The notes below the pieces were generated by a model that saw only the letters and a program-made list of their open reading frames with translations, ran no database searches and had not been told where the DNA came from. From positions 131,835 to 195,834 of the forward strand of contig SNVD02004462.1 of assembly GCA_013180625.2 (NCBI GenBank): a stretch of 64,000 bases of DNA, in the 5' to 3' direction. This DNA is from Boswellia sacra. Lineage: Eukaryota; Streptophyta; Magnoliopsida; Sapindales; Burseraceae. How positions within the stretch are numbered: the first letter of the stretch is position 1; every line of letters starts with the position of its first letter. Below, piece by piece: positions 22,759-33,351 of the stretch. The position numbers and the translations under genes are program-made.

Positions 22759-24436
22759 TTAAAAAGGAACCAGTGACTCTTTTGCAAGTGCAGATGGTAG
22801 AGATGTGGCTGGTGCAGTTGTTTTTTTGTCCTTGTCTGCAAGAGGGGGTTCCTGTGTGTGTTCTGCCTCTGGTGTGGTGTCTGTGACATGTGGGAGTGAC
22901 AGTGTGGATGGTGGAGAGTCATGATGCTCTGCTTCAAGGATTGGAGAAACATGAGGTTCATTCTCAGCAAGTGGTGAAGGCAAGTTAATCTCGGATTTTG
23001 CTTGTGCTAGTTCATTTGACAAAGATTCATCTCTCAGTTCAGAAGCTGTTGATTCACTTTTCTTCTTCGTCTTGTCAGATGGTTTCTTCACCATTTCAAC
23101 TTTCTTCTTTCTTGACAATTTTCTTCCCTTAGCAGTTGACTTGATTTTCTTTTGCTTCTGTAGTTTTTCTGCTGTTATGTCTATCTCAACAGCAGTTTAT
23201 GCAGCTTGATCTATTGCAGGCATTGATTCAGCTTCTTTAGGCAATGGTGCATCAGGTTCTGGTATGTGCTCAGTTGGCTTCTCAGGAACCGCATTTTCAG
23301 TTTCCATTGGCTGTGGCTCTTCTTCAGTAGCAGAGTGTCCTACAAATTTTGCCTCCAAAGCATGCCGTGTTGCTTTGATGTCTTTCAAATCCTGCACAAT
23401 TTCTGTCAAAGCAGAATTTATCAAAGCAAGTTGTTCCTCTATATTTTTCATTTGATTTTTCCTGACTCTCTTTGGCTTTGGCTCTGGTGTAGGCAAGTCA
23501 GACTTATCATGCAATCAAAACAGAAAGCCCTCTGTAATGGATTTTGACAGAATTTCAGTATGTTCCTTACAACTTATAGGAATACTATTATGTGCTAAAA
23601 TTCCTTGAATCAAGCAAGGAAACACAAGCAAGTGATAGTCAGAGTTGTATGGACCTATCTGAACAATCATCCTATAAGTTAGCAAGCCAAAATTAATAGG
23701 TCGATTGGTGCCCAAACAGTACAAAAATTTTACTCTATTCTCTCGAACTTGATTTTGGTGTGAAGAGGGAAGCCAATTGAATTGTGCAATCTTATGCATC
23801 ACCCTATACTTCTTCTTAAGATATTGCTGGTCTATACCATCCCTCGGGTTCTAATCAATGTCTTCTCTACCAGTCAGTTCTTTAATCACCATAGCCATAT
23901 CAAAATTCTCATCTAAAGAATGCAAACTGCTTATTGGAATATCTAAGAATGTGTTTATGATATTCGGAGAGAATTTCACAAACTTTCCTCTACAATAAAC
24001 CTTGTGATAATGAAAGCTTTTCAGATCATCAATGGCAGTTGAGATATTGGCATGTAATTCTTGAATTAAAGACTTCATAGGGGGTAGGAAGTTGTTTACC
24101 ATACAAGTCCAGTATATAGAGTCAAGAAGATCACTTAGACCATAGCTGTTGAAGTCTGTCAGCTTTACCGGTCTTTCCATCTGCAACTTCCTTTGTGAAG
24201 TGTACTTCACGAATTTCTGCTTGACGGTTGCTGTGAGGAACTTGTTGTACTTTGGCTTCACCTTGTCTTTCATCTTCTTCACGGGAATCTGTTCATCTTC
24301 GCTCATGACTGGATCAATAGAAATCTCTGTATGAGGTTGTTGTGAAGGAGACGACTGTTCACTATTGTCACTGTCGTAACCAAAGTCATTCTACGAAGAT
24401 GAAGAGCTGTTGAGGTCTTAGGTGTGGTCGCCATTG
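22759..24436 (-). pseudogene. Extra ORF downstream of RNase H (plant transposon protein / env-like position)
   Basis: Several open blocks on minus, broken by frameshifts and stops: an N-terminal start near 24,434 (ATGGCGACCACACC), a block at 24,306-23,851 with MERPVKLTDFNSYGL and a conserved-looking hydrophobic core, a block at 23,802-23,515 (VREN..YCLGTNRPINFGLL), and an acidic, proline-rich tail at 23,514-22,759 with KKK-rich stretches. SIRE1-type copia elements are known to carry an additional ORF in exactly this place, in some cases called envelope-like; others encode a 'putative plant transposon protein' domain. I see no clear signal peptide or transmembrane helix here, so a membrane role is not supported. 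Only its remains are described. Confidence 0.6.
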
Positions 24437-25236
24437 TTAGGGTTTTAGGTCTGCAACAATTTCTTAGAACAGCAAGATGAGGGACAGTGGAGAAACTGTT
24501 GAATGGGCATAGAATGAATAGGAGAAGCCTTAACTTAATTTCATAATATACTTCGACAAAAAATTGTTTTTAACAAAATTTAATATTAATTCCTTTTCCA
24601 AAACCATTTAAAACTATCATTAATGGGTGGAAATTCAAGTTTTGATTTCCATTAGACTAAGGAGTTCTAATAGAGTTAGGATTCCCGCCATTGAAACTTC
24701 TCCCCCTCAATTCAATACAGCTGATATGGCACTTTGACACATAGACACACAAGAAAAGTCAATTTTCGGATTGGCATAAAGAGCATCGTATGTTATGAAA
24801 AACGTAACAGAAAACAGTTAACAATAACATAACAACAATATCTGGACATCATATGAATCATTCTAAGAAAGCATATTAATTACTTTTAATTATTTTATCA
24901 CTTAATCCAATTGAGTGATCAACTTGAGCATGCTTCTTACACACAGAAACGTTAGTCTCAATGTGAATTTTCTAAATAAATACAGTAGCTTTCACACATG
25001 TATAGAGGTAGCCATTTTCCATTTGAGTGGGTGACCTCAACATATTTCCTAGATACAATGAAGTTACTTTCAATAGATGGCTTTCACACATCATATACTG
25101 GTAGCCCTCTCTGTATTTTTCATTTTTAAACTAGTATTTTATCATTCACACAATCTTTATATCACAGCTCACACATGCTTAATTAGAAGAAAACTTATGA
25201 TATTGCAGATACAAATAACATAACAATAAGCAGTGT
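24437..25236 (-). other. Copia element 1 spacer between RNase H and extra ORF
   Basis: About 800 bp of AT-rich DNA without an open frame. It could hold a splice acceptor for subgenomic expression of the extra ORF, but none can be singled out. Confidence 0.4.
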
Positions 25237-25730
25237 TTATTTAGAAAACTGACAGATGCCTAAGGCCTTTCTTAGATTTTCAAATCTTGTTGTATCCAAT
25301 GCCTTAGTGAACAAGTCAGCCAATTGTCTATCAGTGGAGATGTGTTCAATATGTATCACCTTAGACTCTACAAGTTCCCTTATAAAATGGTATCTTATGT
25401 CAATGTTTTTTATTTTAGAATGCTGAACAGGATTTTTGAAAATATTTATAGCACTAGTATTATCACAAAACATAGTTATAGGGTTTTGTTCAATACCATA
25501 ATCACTCAATATTTGCTTCATCCATAATAGTTGTGTGCAATAACTCCCTGCTGCTATGTATTCGGCTTCAGCAGTAGATAAAGAAATAGAATTCTGCTTT
25601 TTGCTGTGCCATGAAACTAAGTTAGTACCAAGGTAAAAACAACCTCCTGAAGTGCTTTTTCTGTATTTGCATTTCCTGCCCAATCAGCATCACTAAATCT
25701 TACAAGATAATCATTTGTATCTTTAGAAAA
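25237..25730 (-). pseudogene. Copia RNase H domain
   Basis: Open from 25,683 to 25,237. Contains KSTSGGCFYLG, SWHSKKQNSISLSTAEAEY, a catalytic-type MFCDNTSA motif and HIEHISTDRQLADLFTKAL, the standard end of copia pol. The link to the reverse transcriptase domain is broken near 25,690-25,735 by a stop and frameshift, so it is no longer one polyprotein. Confidence 0.85.
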
Positions 25731-27152
25731 TCATATACCATAATCATGGGTTCCATGTACATACCTGATGATTCTTTTAGCCGCTGAAAGATGTGATTTT
25801 TTGGGATTTGCTTGAAATCTTGCACAAAGTCCTACACTAAAGCATAAATCTGGTCTACTTGCTGTGAGGTACAACAAGCTGCCAATGATACTTCTATACA
25901 AACTTGCATCAACCTCTTTTCGTGCATTGTCTTTTGAAAGTTTTAGATTAGTACTGATAGGGGTTTTCATTGGTTTTGAATTTTCAAGCCCAAATTTCTT
26001 TACAAGATTTTTAGCATATTTTGATTGAGATATAAATATCCCATCATTTATTTGCTTAACCTGCAATCCAAGAAAGAAATTTAATTCTTCTACCATGCTC
26101 ATCTCAAACTCCTCCTGCATCAACTTAACAAACTCATTAGTTTTACTTTTGTTAGTTGATCCGAATACAATGTCATCCACATATATTTGAGCAACAATAA
26201 AATAGTTAGATGCATGTTTGATAAACAAAGTCTTATCATTGCCACTTCTTTTATATCCTCTGTTGATAAAAAAATTTGTCAACCTTTCATACCAAGCTTT
26301 AGGAGCTTGTTTCAAACCATGTAAAGCTTTGTGCAATTTGTATACAAAATCAAGATGTTTAGGATCTTCAAAACCTTTAGGCTATTCAACAAAGACTTCT
26401 TCATTAAGATAGCCATTTAAAAATGCTGTTTTAACATCCATTTGGTACAACTTAAAATCAAGCAAACAAGCAATTGCAAGTAGTAATCTGATTGACTCAA
26501 GTCTAGCTACTGATGCAAAGGTTTCATCAAAGTCTATGCCTTCTACTTGTGTGTAACTTTGTGCAACTAGCCTAGCCTTATTTCTTACTACCTGTACACT
26601 TTCATCATTTTTGTTTTTGAATATCCATTTAGTTCCAATGATGTTTGCATTTTCTGGCTTAGGAACTAATTCCCGTACTTCATTTCTTTTAAACTGATTA
26701 AGTTTATCTTGCATAGCTTGAATCCAAACATCTTCTTTTAAGGCTTCTTTAACATTTTTTTGTTCAACTAAAGAAACATAGCATGTAAATCTTACCTGAT
26801 TTCTTACCTTGCTCCAAGTCTTCATCATGCCATCTGGTGTTCCAATGATAGAACTTGTTGGATGTGCCTTCTGAATCCATGTGGGTGGATCTCTCCTTTC
26901 ATCTTTATTTCTGATTGAATTTCTGTTCAAATCTGAGTTGTCAGTTGTTACAGTTACGTCAGGTGTAACAGCAGTTGTTTCCTCTTTCATAACAGAGTCA
27001 TCTTTATTATTGTTGCTGTCTGAATCTGATTTCTCTGTATCTTCTGTGAAGCTGGTTATGTTTTCCTCTTGTGAGTACTTTGCATAATGATCCAGATCAT
27101 CAAATACTACGTTTGCAGATTCCATGACTGCCTCAGTTCTCATATTGTAAAC
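25731..27152 (-). pseudogene. Copia reverse transcriptase domain
   Basis: Two open blocks, 27,143-26,382 and 26,336-25,731, separated by a stop just before PKGFEDP. Motifs in order: [50 protein letters not shown] and the catalytic YVDDIVFGS, then SLLYLTASRPDL and AAKRIIRYVHGT. The N-terminal part (27,143-26,800) is the acidic linker after integrase. This is the best preserved part of the element, and all catalytic aspartates are visible, but the stop at about 26,383 makes it defective. Confidence 0.9.
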
Positions 27153-27507
27153 TCAAAATGCTTTGCTGTTTTGTGCATATCCCACAAAGACTCCTTCATC
27201 ACTTCTCAAATCTAATTTTCCTAACCACTCTCTGTCATTTAAGATGTAACACCTGCATCCAAAAACATGAAAATATTTCAAATTTGGTTTTCTACCTTTC
27301 AAAATTTCATAAGGTGTCTGGTTAGTGCCAAGTCTTGGAAAAACTCTATTTGAAATATAACAAGCAGTGCTTATTGCTTCAGCCCATAGCCTCTTGGTCA
27401 ACTTCTTGCTATTGAGCATTACTCTAGCAATCTCTTGAAGAGTTCCATTCTTTCTTTCCACAATGCCATTCTGTTAAGGGGTTTTGGGAGCTGAAAATTC
27501 ATGATCA
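27153..27507 (-). pseudogene. Copia integrase, C-terminal part (after the CACTA insertion)
   Basis: Carries the third catalytic acidic residue in NGIVERKNGTLQEIARVML, then RLWAEAISTACYISNRV and the GKLDLRSDEGVFVGYAQNSKAF C-terminal motif. A TAA stop stands just upstream (near 27,475), where related elements have a glutamine codon. Its N-terminal half lies at 34,883-35,223 on the other side of the CACTA transposon. Confidence 0.85.
27505..27507 (+). other. Target-site duplication of Pack-CACTA (left)
   Basis: TCA, repeated at 34,880-34,882. Three bases is the CACTA standard. Confidence 0.8.
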
Positions 27508-27519
27508 CACTACAACATG

Positions 27520-27895
27520 GAAGACTTTTTACGGCGGGCAAGAACCGCCGTAAAAACTCTTTTACGGCGGTTCACAACCGCCGTAAAAGCAACCGCAGTA
27601 AAAGTTTTTACGGTGGTTCTTGCCCGCCGTAAAAAGTTATTTACGGCGGTTTTATTGTTCGACGTAAAAACAGACGACGAAACAGAAATTGCAAATAACA
27701 CGCCTTTTTACGCCGTATATAACTTTTTACGTCCAATATATAACCGCCGTAAAAGGTTCATAAACCGTCGTAAATAATATCCACAAAACCGTCGTATAAA
27801 GTGTAAAACCGCCGTAAATAGTTCAAGTCAAAACGATGTCGTTTGACCTCAAATTTTTTGCGACGATCAGAAAACCGCCGTAAAAGGTTAACTTT
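27520..27895. repeat. Subterminal repeat array of the Pack-CACTA
   Basis: Roughly a dozen TTTTACGGCGGTT motifs in both orientations (many as AACCGCCGTAAAA), some paired as inverted repeats around short spacers. In En/Spm and relatives, subterminal repeats of this kind are binding sites for the TNPA-type accessory protein; that role here is inference. Similar but fewer motifs lie near the right end (34,770-34,845). Confidence 0.8.
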
Positions 27896-27968
27896 TTTTT
27901 TATGTTATATATTATTTACTATTTAATATTATTTTTTTAATACTGCATTGACACATGTAGTGGTGTCA

Positions 27969-28340
27969 TTTAAATGGAGCACTAGTTGTCTTATTTGAAC
28001 CACCAAGCTCCTTCAAGGTGGTTATAGCCTCCATTATAAGGTTATCCAACCTATACATTGAAAACAAAGAATTAAATAATTCGTTGCAATCACACATAAT
28101 GGAAACACAATATCGTATTGTTTCATTTCATAGTCCACTTGTCAAGAAAATGGTGTATAGAATATTTAACAATAAAATTCTAAAATGTCATAATTGCATG
28201 ATTATCGCCTTCTCTCTTTGGAGAAGAGTTTCTTCAAGATCTTTAAGTATTGTGCGCCATTTGCCAGCCCCATGTTTAATAACAACAGCTTTTAATGCAG
28301 CTTCTTCTTCTTGTGTCCATTTCTGCTTTGGCGCACCCAT
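27969..28340 (-). pseudogene. Captured TRB / single-Myb-histone gene fragment
   Basis: Minus-strand exon at 28,340-28,242 starts with ATG and reads [20 protein letters not shown], then [13 protein letters not shown]: the diagnostic N-terminal Myb repeat of telomere-repeat-binding (TRB/SMH) proteins. It diverges after KDLE, before the DNA-recognition helix motif VDLKDKWRN, which is absent. A second exon at 28,050-27,969, after a TATAG acceptor, reads LDNLIMEAITTLKELGGSNK, the start of the TRB H1/H5 globular domain, and ends at TGA a few codons later. Both halves are truncated, so a telomere-binding product is unlikely. The two pieces keep the parental order and an intron-like spacer, showing capture of genomic DNA. 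Confidence 0.85.
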
Positions 28341-28744
28341 AAAGAGTAGCTAAAATGAAGTCCTTAAAAGGATCTGAACTGCAAACTGAAAGTAAAATCT
28401 ATCACCGTATGCACCCGCAAACAGACAATCATTTACCAACAGTTAATTAGTCAAATAATAAAAAATAGCCCCACCAGAGTTCAAATAACACTTAAAAGCT
28501 CAAACATTTACACAAAAACAATGCTGATCACATTCTCCTCCATTCAACCACTAAAATACAGTGATGCATGATAAAAGAATTCAGTTTCTTTTTACTAGAA
28601 TATAATATTTCAGTTTCTTATTATAAAAAGTAAAAAAAAAAATTCAGCATCCTATTGCAAGTAGAAATAGAAATCTGCACACATTGTATAAGCATTTGTC
28701 AAATACAAATAAGCCACATATATGCAACAGAAAATATTAATTAC

Positions 28745-29175
28745 CTGATGATCTCGCATGGGGTTCCAGTCATGCTCCATGAAAATGAGGGTATTAGCAT
28801 ATGTCAGATTCAAGTCTAGGCCACCAACTGCAAAGAAAGCCATAATTTCAGTATACTCCATCACTATTCCGCCTTCCAAATAAGAAAAAGCCTAAACAAA
28901 GCCTACCATGTATCAGAGTAAGAAACAATCAGCAAGTAATGATCTCACAATAAGTAGAAAAGAGAGAGATAAGAACACTCACTCCTTCATATGCGTCTCA
29001 AACAAGTCCCTTTCAATAATGTCTAAAAGGGCCTACACAAAAAGCAATTATTAATATAAAGAGCATGCAGAATTAACTTTACAGAAAAATAAAAAATTAA
29101 AAAAAATAAGTGAGAGTGGAACATAGATTATGCATGCTTTACTTTATGCTGAGAAAAAATCAAAACTCTGTGCTG
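28745..29175 (-). pseudogene. Captured BTAF1/Mot1 (SNF2-family ATPase) gene fragment
   Basis: Three minus-strand exons with GT-AG borders: 29,175-29,143 (HRVLIFSQHK), 29,032-28,983 (ALLDIIERDLFETHMK) and 28,827-28,745 (VGGLDLNLTYANTLIFMEHD then WNPMRDHQ). In that order they match the C-terminal helicase lobe of plant BTAF1 (TBP-associated Mot1-type ATPase), which removes TATA-binding protein from DNA. Between exons 2 and 3 the parental stretch LRLDGSV...VLLLTT is missing, so at least one exon was lost. The arginine-finger motif (HRxGQ) that follows in the family is absent. Captured, non-functional fragment; the WNPMRD motif makes Mot1-type identity likely over other SNF2 proteins. Confidence 0.85.
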
Positions 29176-30100
29176 CCCGATGCTAACAACACATATTGAA
29201 GACTGATTTTGGCATCCAAAATTATACTAATAAAAATTTACTTATATGAATTAATAATAAAATTATATAAAAACAACAAAAATAATTATACTAATTCGTA
29301 CCTTTATCTAAAATCATGAGATTATTTGTTTTCTTAATTTTTTTTTGCAATTAACATTATCCAAACTTTAGAGAAAGTTAAGAAGCTTTTGCAATAATTC
29401 CTTATGAAAGAAACTTCACAAACATAATTATCACACATAATTATCACAAACATTGAAGTGTGAATAGACCCAAAGCTGGATGAACAAAGCACACCTGTAA
29501 GATCTTTGAGATTAATTCAGAAAATTGTTATGGTTTTCTTTGAGAGAAACAAATTAATTCAGGCTCCAATAAAATATTCAATGCTTTCAATTCCCACTTG
29601 TAAGATCTTAGAGGAAACAAGAAATTATTTAAAGTAGAACACAATGTAAAATGCTTAATTAAAACAAAAATGAAAAGTTGATAGACATTCTAACTGCAAG
29701 AAATAATATGTGATGGCTTTCTCAAAGAAAACCATAACAATTTTCTGAATGAATTCAAATGACATGTAAAAAACTTCAAAGAAAAAGAGTTAAAGAAAAA
29801 GTAAATGCTTTTCTTCTTTTTTCCTTGTGCTTTTTTCCTTTTCCCATTTGTGGCTTTCTCACTCTTTTGATGTTTCTTTTAGACGTTTAAGATAAATAGT
29901 TGTGTCTTCAAAAAGAGAGCTAAAGCAGGAAACAATCAACAACCCTCCTCATGTGCCATTTTCTTTGACCACTTTAGCTGGAGTTGTTTAGTTGATTATG
30001 AACGAACAAGGCAAGGCAAGACTAATGATGGACTCTTGTGAAAAAGAAAGATAAATTACTGTATATTTTGATTTTTTGTCGTTCCTTTCTCTAGGTACTT
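29176..30100 (-). other. Pack-CACTA interior, no recognised gene
   Basis: AT-rich DNA, with two copies of a stretch around ATTCAGAAAATTGTTATGGTTTTC (direct at about 29,515; inverted at about 29,735), forming a dispersed inverted repeat. No coding signal. Confidence 0.4.
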
Positions 30101-30102
30101 AC

Positions 30103-30315
30103 CTCATGACCATTGCTGTTTGTGTCTCTTCTTACATGTCTTTTTGATTTTCTTCCAAATCTTCGAAAAGAACTGGCTCTCAACATGTCCTTTTCGGTTG
30201 TTCTTCTAATGGAAATTGTTCCTTCTGGACATGATTCACTAGACATGCTCCACAACTGAAAGTCTTCTGTTACCATTCCCGTAGGATTGTGGCCACTTGG
30301 TCTTGCCGGAGGATC
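30103..30315 (-). pseudogene. Captured neprosin activation-peptide exon
   Basis: One minus-strand exon bounded by a TTGCAG acceptor and a GTAAGT donor. It reads DPPARPSGHNPTG, then SCPEGTISIRRTTEKDMLRA and SSFRRFGRKSKRH. The motif CPEGTIPIRRTxxxDxLRA is the hallmark of the N-terminal activation peptide of plant neprosin-domain (DUF239) secreted peptidases. The catalytic neprosin domain itself is not present within the transposon. Genomic capture is indicated by the intact splice sites. Family identity is from remembered motif, moderately sure. Confidence 0.8.
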
Positions 30316-30815
30316 CTGCAATTAAATATATAAAGAAATATTTAGAGGCTTAATTTCATTAATTAAATTCTCTTAAATAAGTCCATTAAAAGGGTTGAAA
30401 ATTTTATGCAACGAATGAAATGACTAATATAGACAAAACAATTTAAAAATAAATAAAATAAAGCTTTTCTTATTATCTGCACTATAGAACTCGATTTATT
30501 TAATTAAAACAATAATTTTTTCGGTCTTCCTATTCAATTAATAACGTAAAAAAGTGTTTTCACTGCAAAAATGTTTGCAATATAAGAAAACAAGGGGGAC
30601 AAATCATAATTTACCAAATTAGTCAAAGAATAAAAAGGAGAAAGCAAACCTGCTAATTTATATATTTTATAGAATTTAAGAAGAGTTTAAATTTATTTTT
30701 TGGGTGGCATCTATATCAGTGATGTATTCTCGGCTGCGTTAAATAACACAGGTCTAGAGGAAATAAACAAAACAATGGCTTTATCAATTGAAAGTTTGGT
30801 GCATAACCATGGGCC
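30316..30815 (-). other. Pack-CACTA interior with an ORF interrupted by the solo LTR
   Basis: Mostly AT-rich. At 30,815-30,713 a minus-strand frame (WLCTKLSIDKAIVLFIS, closing at TAG) is cut by the solo LTR; it continues on the far side at about 32,960-32,819 (MYEKEKLHLRAPSIIIEAD). I do not recognise the product; it may be a fifth captured exon. Confidence 0.35.
30811..30815 (+). other. Target-site duplication of solo LTR (left)
   Basis: GGGCC, repeated exactly at 32,814-32,818. Confidence 0.85.
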
Positions 30816-31019
30816 TGTTAGCCCCAAGGCTACATTATAATTTTGATGATAACAATACACATTGATTAATTGAGATTTACTAACATGTTTATTTATGTGC
30901 AAGAGTAAAATCATTGAAATAATTGTAAAATCAAGAAAAGGCTTATTAAAATGAAGTGTTGAAGCTAAGGAGAAGACTACATGTTAAAGGCACCAAAGTT
31001 TAAGAACAAGGATTGACTC

Positions 31020-31770
31020 AAGGAATGTGACACATGAGCAATGTTCAATCAATTGGTCATATATATCTCTACAAATATCCAAATGATGTGATTCTTGAGC
31101 CTTTGGAAAGATTACTCAATTTATAACATTTCATATGTTTTAATGAAATTCAAATTTCAAGTGCAAGGTTGTCCAAATCATCATGCAAGTTGAAAGACAA
31201 ATAGAAACAGCTGACATGAGCACCTAATACTCCTTTAGACATATCTTGAGCTAGAAAAATCAAAATGACTTGATTCTTATGGCATTGGAAAGATGACTTA
31301 ATGAAGAACATTTAATATGTTTTGAAAAAATTCAAATTTCAAATATAAAGCTGACATAATTGACATGCAATTCGGTGAACTGACACAGAGAAGAAAAATC
31401 AACTCACATGAGCACCGAATGGTGTTTTGGCCATATCTTAAGATAGAGATATCCAAATGCTTTGATTATTAATGTTTTGGAAATATTATTCAAATATTCA
31501 GATCTTTTATGTTTTGAAGAAATTCAAATTTTAAACGGAAGGCTGACAGAATTATCATTCAATTTGGTGGACTGACACAAGAAAGAAAAATCAAGTCACA
31601 TGAGCACCAAATGGTTTTTTGGCCATATCTTGAGCTACAGATATCCAAATGACTTGATTCTTGATGCGTTAGAAAGCTTATTCACATGTGCAGATCTTTT
31701 ATGTTTTGCAGATTTTCAAATTTCAAACAGAACTTTGACAAAAATGGCAGACAAAATTACGGTTTTTATG
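31020..31770 (+). repeat. Four degenerate repeats of about 185 bp within the solo LTR
   Basis: The phrase GGCCATATCTTGAGCTA...GATATCCAAATGACTTGATTC recurs about every 180-200 bp (near 31,060, 31,240, 31,425 and 31,620), each time followed by AATTCAAATTTCAAA and a GGCTGACA-like block. These look like ancient U3-region enhancer duplications. Confidence 0.7.
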
Positions 31771-32044
31771 GTGGGCAGAAAATTTGGAGATGGTGTCTTT
31801 ACTTGATTAAGTTCATCTCATTTGCCTATAAAAGGAGCCACTCTCCCATGCATTCAACAAGTGCAAGAGAAGCATCTATCAAGCAAAAAACAAGAGAAAT
31901 ATCAAGTCTAGAGAGCTTTTATATTCTTTATCTACTCTTTGAAGAGAGTTGTACTTTTGTTGTAAAAATTATCCTTGTTCTTGTATTGTGGTGAGAGTGA
32001 GATATTCTTGTAAAGGATAATAGTTATCCTTGAGAGAACTCTTG

Positions 32045-32495
32045 TTGTGTGTTATCAAGAGTTGAAGGAAGTTTCCTTGGTGAGGTTGTTCATCAAGAAG
32101 AACTCTTGTGTGGTGTTATCGAGAGTTGAAGGAAGTTGCCTTGGTGAGGTTGTTCATCAAGAAGAACTCTTGGTGTGGTGTTATCAAGAGTTGAAGAAGT
32201 TGCCTTGGTGAGGTTGTTCATCAAGAAGAACTCTTGGTGTGGTGTTATCAAGGGTTGAAGGAAGTTGCCTTGGTGAGGTTGTTCATCAAGAAGAACTCTT
32301 GGTGTGGTGTTATCAAGAGGTTGAAGGAAGTTGCCTTGGTGAGGTTGTTCATCAAGAAGAACTCTTGGTGTGGTGTTATCAAGGTTGAAGGAAGTTGCCT
32401 TGGTGAGGTTGTTCATCAAGAAGAACTCTTGGTGTGGTGTTATCAAGAGTTGGAAGAAAAAGTCTTGGTGAGGTTGTTCATCAAGCAAGTTGTAA
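32045..32495 (+). repeat. 65-bp minisatellite within the solo LTR
   Basis: Seven copies spaced about 64-67 bp, each with GAGGTTGTTCATCAAGAAGA and ACTCTTGGTGTGGTGTTATC. Copies are very similar, so the array expanded recently relative to the rest of the LTR. The open frames across it are repeat artefacts. Confidence 0.85.
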
Positions 32496-32813
32496 AGATT
32501 TCTACAACTTAGTGGAAAGCTTAGCTCGTGGAGCTAGGAGCCCGTGGACGTAGGCAAGGTTTGCCGAACCACGTACATCGAGTTTGCACTCTCTCTATCC
32601 CTATACTCTTTACATTTACTTGCACTTGTGATTGTTCATTATTATTATTCTCTTGATTACATATTTGATAACTTCTAATTTCATCTTCTTCACCTTCATT
32701 CTCAAAGAAAGAGTAAACTAATTTTGATCTTTCAAAAAAAGTTTTACAAATCCGTTTTGATAAATAAAAACCCAATTCACCCCCCCTCTTGGGTTGCCAT
32801 ACCTTGGTCAACA

Positions 32814-32818
32814 GGGCC
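32814..32818 (+). other. Target-site duplication of solo LTR (right)
   Basis: GGGCC, matching 30,811-30,815. Confidence 0.85.
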
Positions 32819-33351
32819 GACATTACTTTTTCTTTTGTTCACTTTTAAAATCTTATGTTTACTCCCCTTGGCTTTTGTGTCAGCCTCAATGATGATGGAT
32901 GGTGCTCGGAGATGGAGTTTTTCCTTCTCATACATAGCATTCAATCATTAACTCTACAAAGAATTAACAAGGCAACCAATTTTTAATCATATATTATCAT
33001 CCGGTATTGGAAAGGAGTACACAAAGATTGTCCACACGGACCCACCCCTCACCCCACCCCACCCAAAAAATGTTTGGCTCTCATTTTGCTTCCAAAACAC
33101 AAGCGCAATCCCTACATTGTGATGTTTACCCACACGCCACACACCACACACCACAGACCCACCCCCCACCCCACCCCACCCCACCCAAAAAAAAAGCGCA
33201 TTTTTCTCATTTTCTTTCCTTATATAATTTAAAATTTTAATTTACCTTGTGCTTTCAACAATCTCACCACGGGATAATTATTACACACAAACAAATTTAG
33301 TGCAAACAAACAATACAAGAAGTCAGAGTTCATAGTTGTCAGTTACCATAT
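32819..33351 (-). other. Pack-CACTA interior with C-rich tracts
   Basis: Holds the distal half of an unidentified minus-strand frame (to about 32,960) and two CCCCACCCCACCCCACCC tracts at about 33,045-33,065 and 33,163-33,188, each followed by an A-run; the two stretches look like a duplicated segment. No other gene. Confidence 0.4.

Larger units (their letters stand above)
30816..32813 (+). mobile_element. Solo LTR (copia type) inside the Pack-CACTA
   Basis: 1,998 bp from TGTTAGCCCCAAGG to ...CCTTGGTCAACA with a perfect 5-bp duplication GGGCC. The TTTTGATGATAACAA near the start and CCCAATTCACCCCCCCTCTT before the end are familiar from long plant copia LTRs. There is no internal coding region, so it is a recombination-derived solo LTR. 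It contains two internal repeat sets listed separately; their spacing accounts for its unusual length. A TATAAAAG promoter-like motif lies at 31,836. Confidence 0.85.

Noticed and set aside
28018..28353. 111-residue plus-strand ORF
   Set aside because: Shadow of the captured TRB fragment, whose motifs are on the minus strand.
32093..32512. ORFs with repeated VVHQEELLVWCYQ-like motifs
   Set aside because: Artefacts of the 65-bp minisatellite in the solo LTR.
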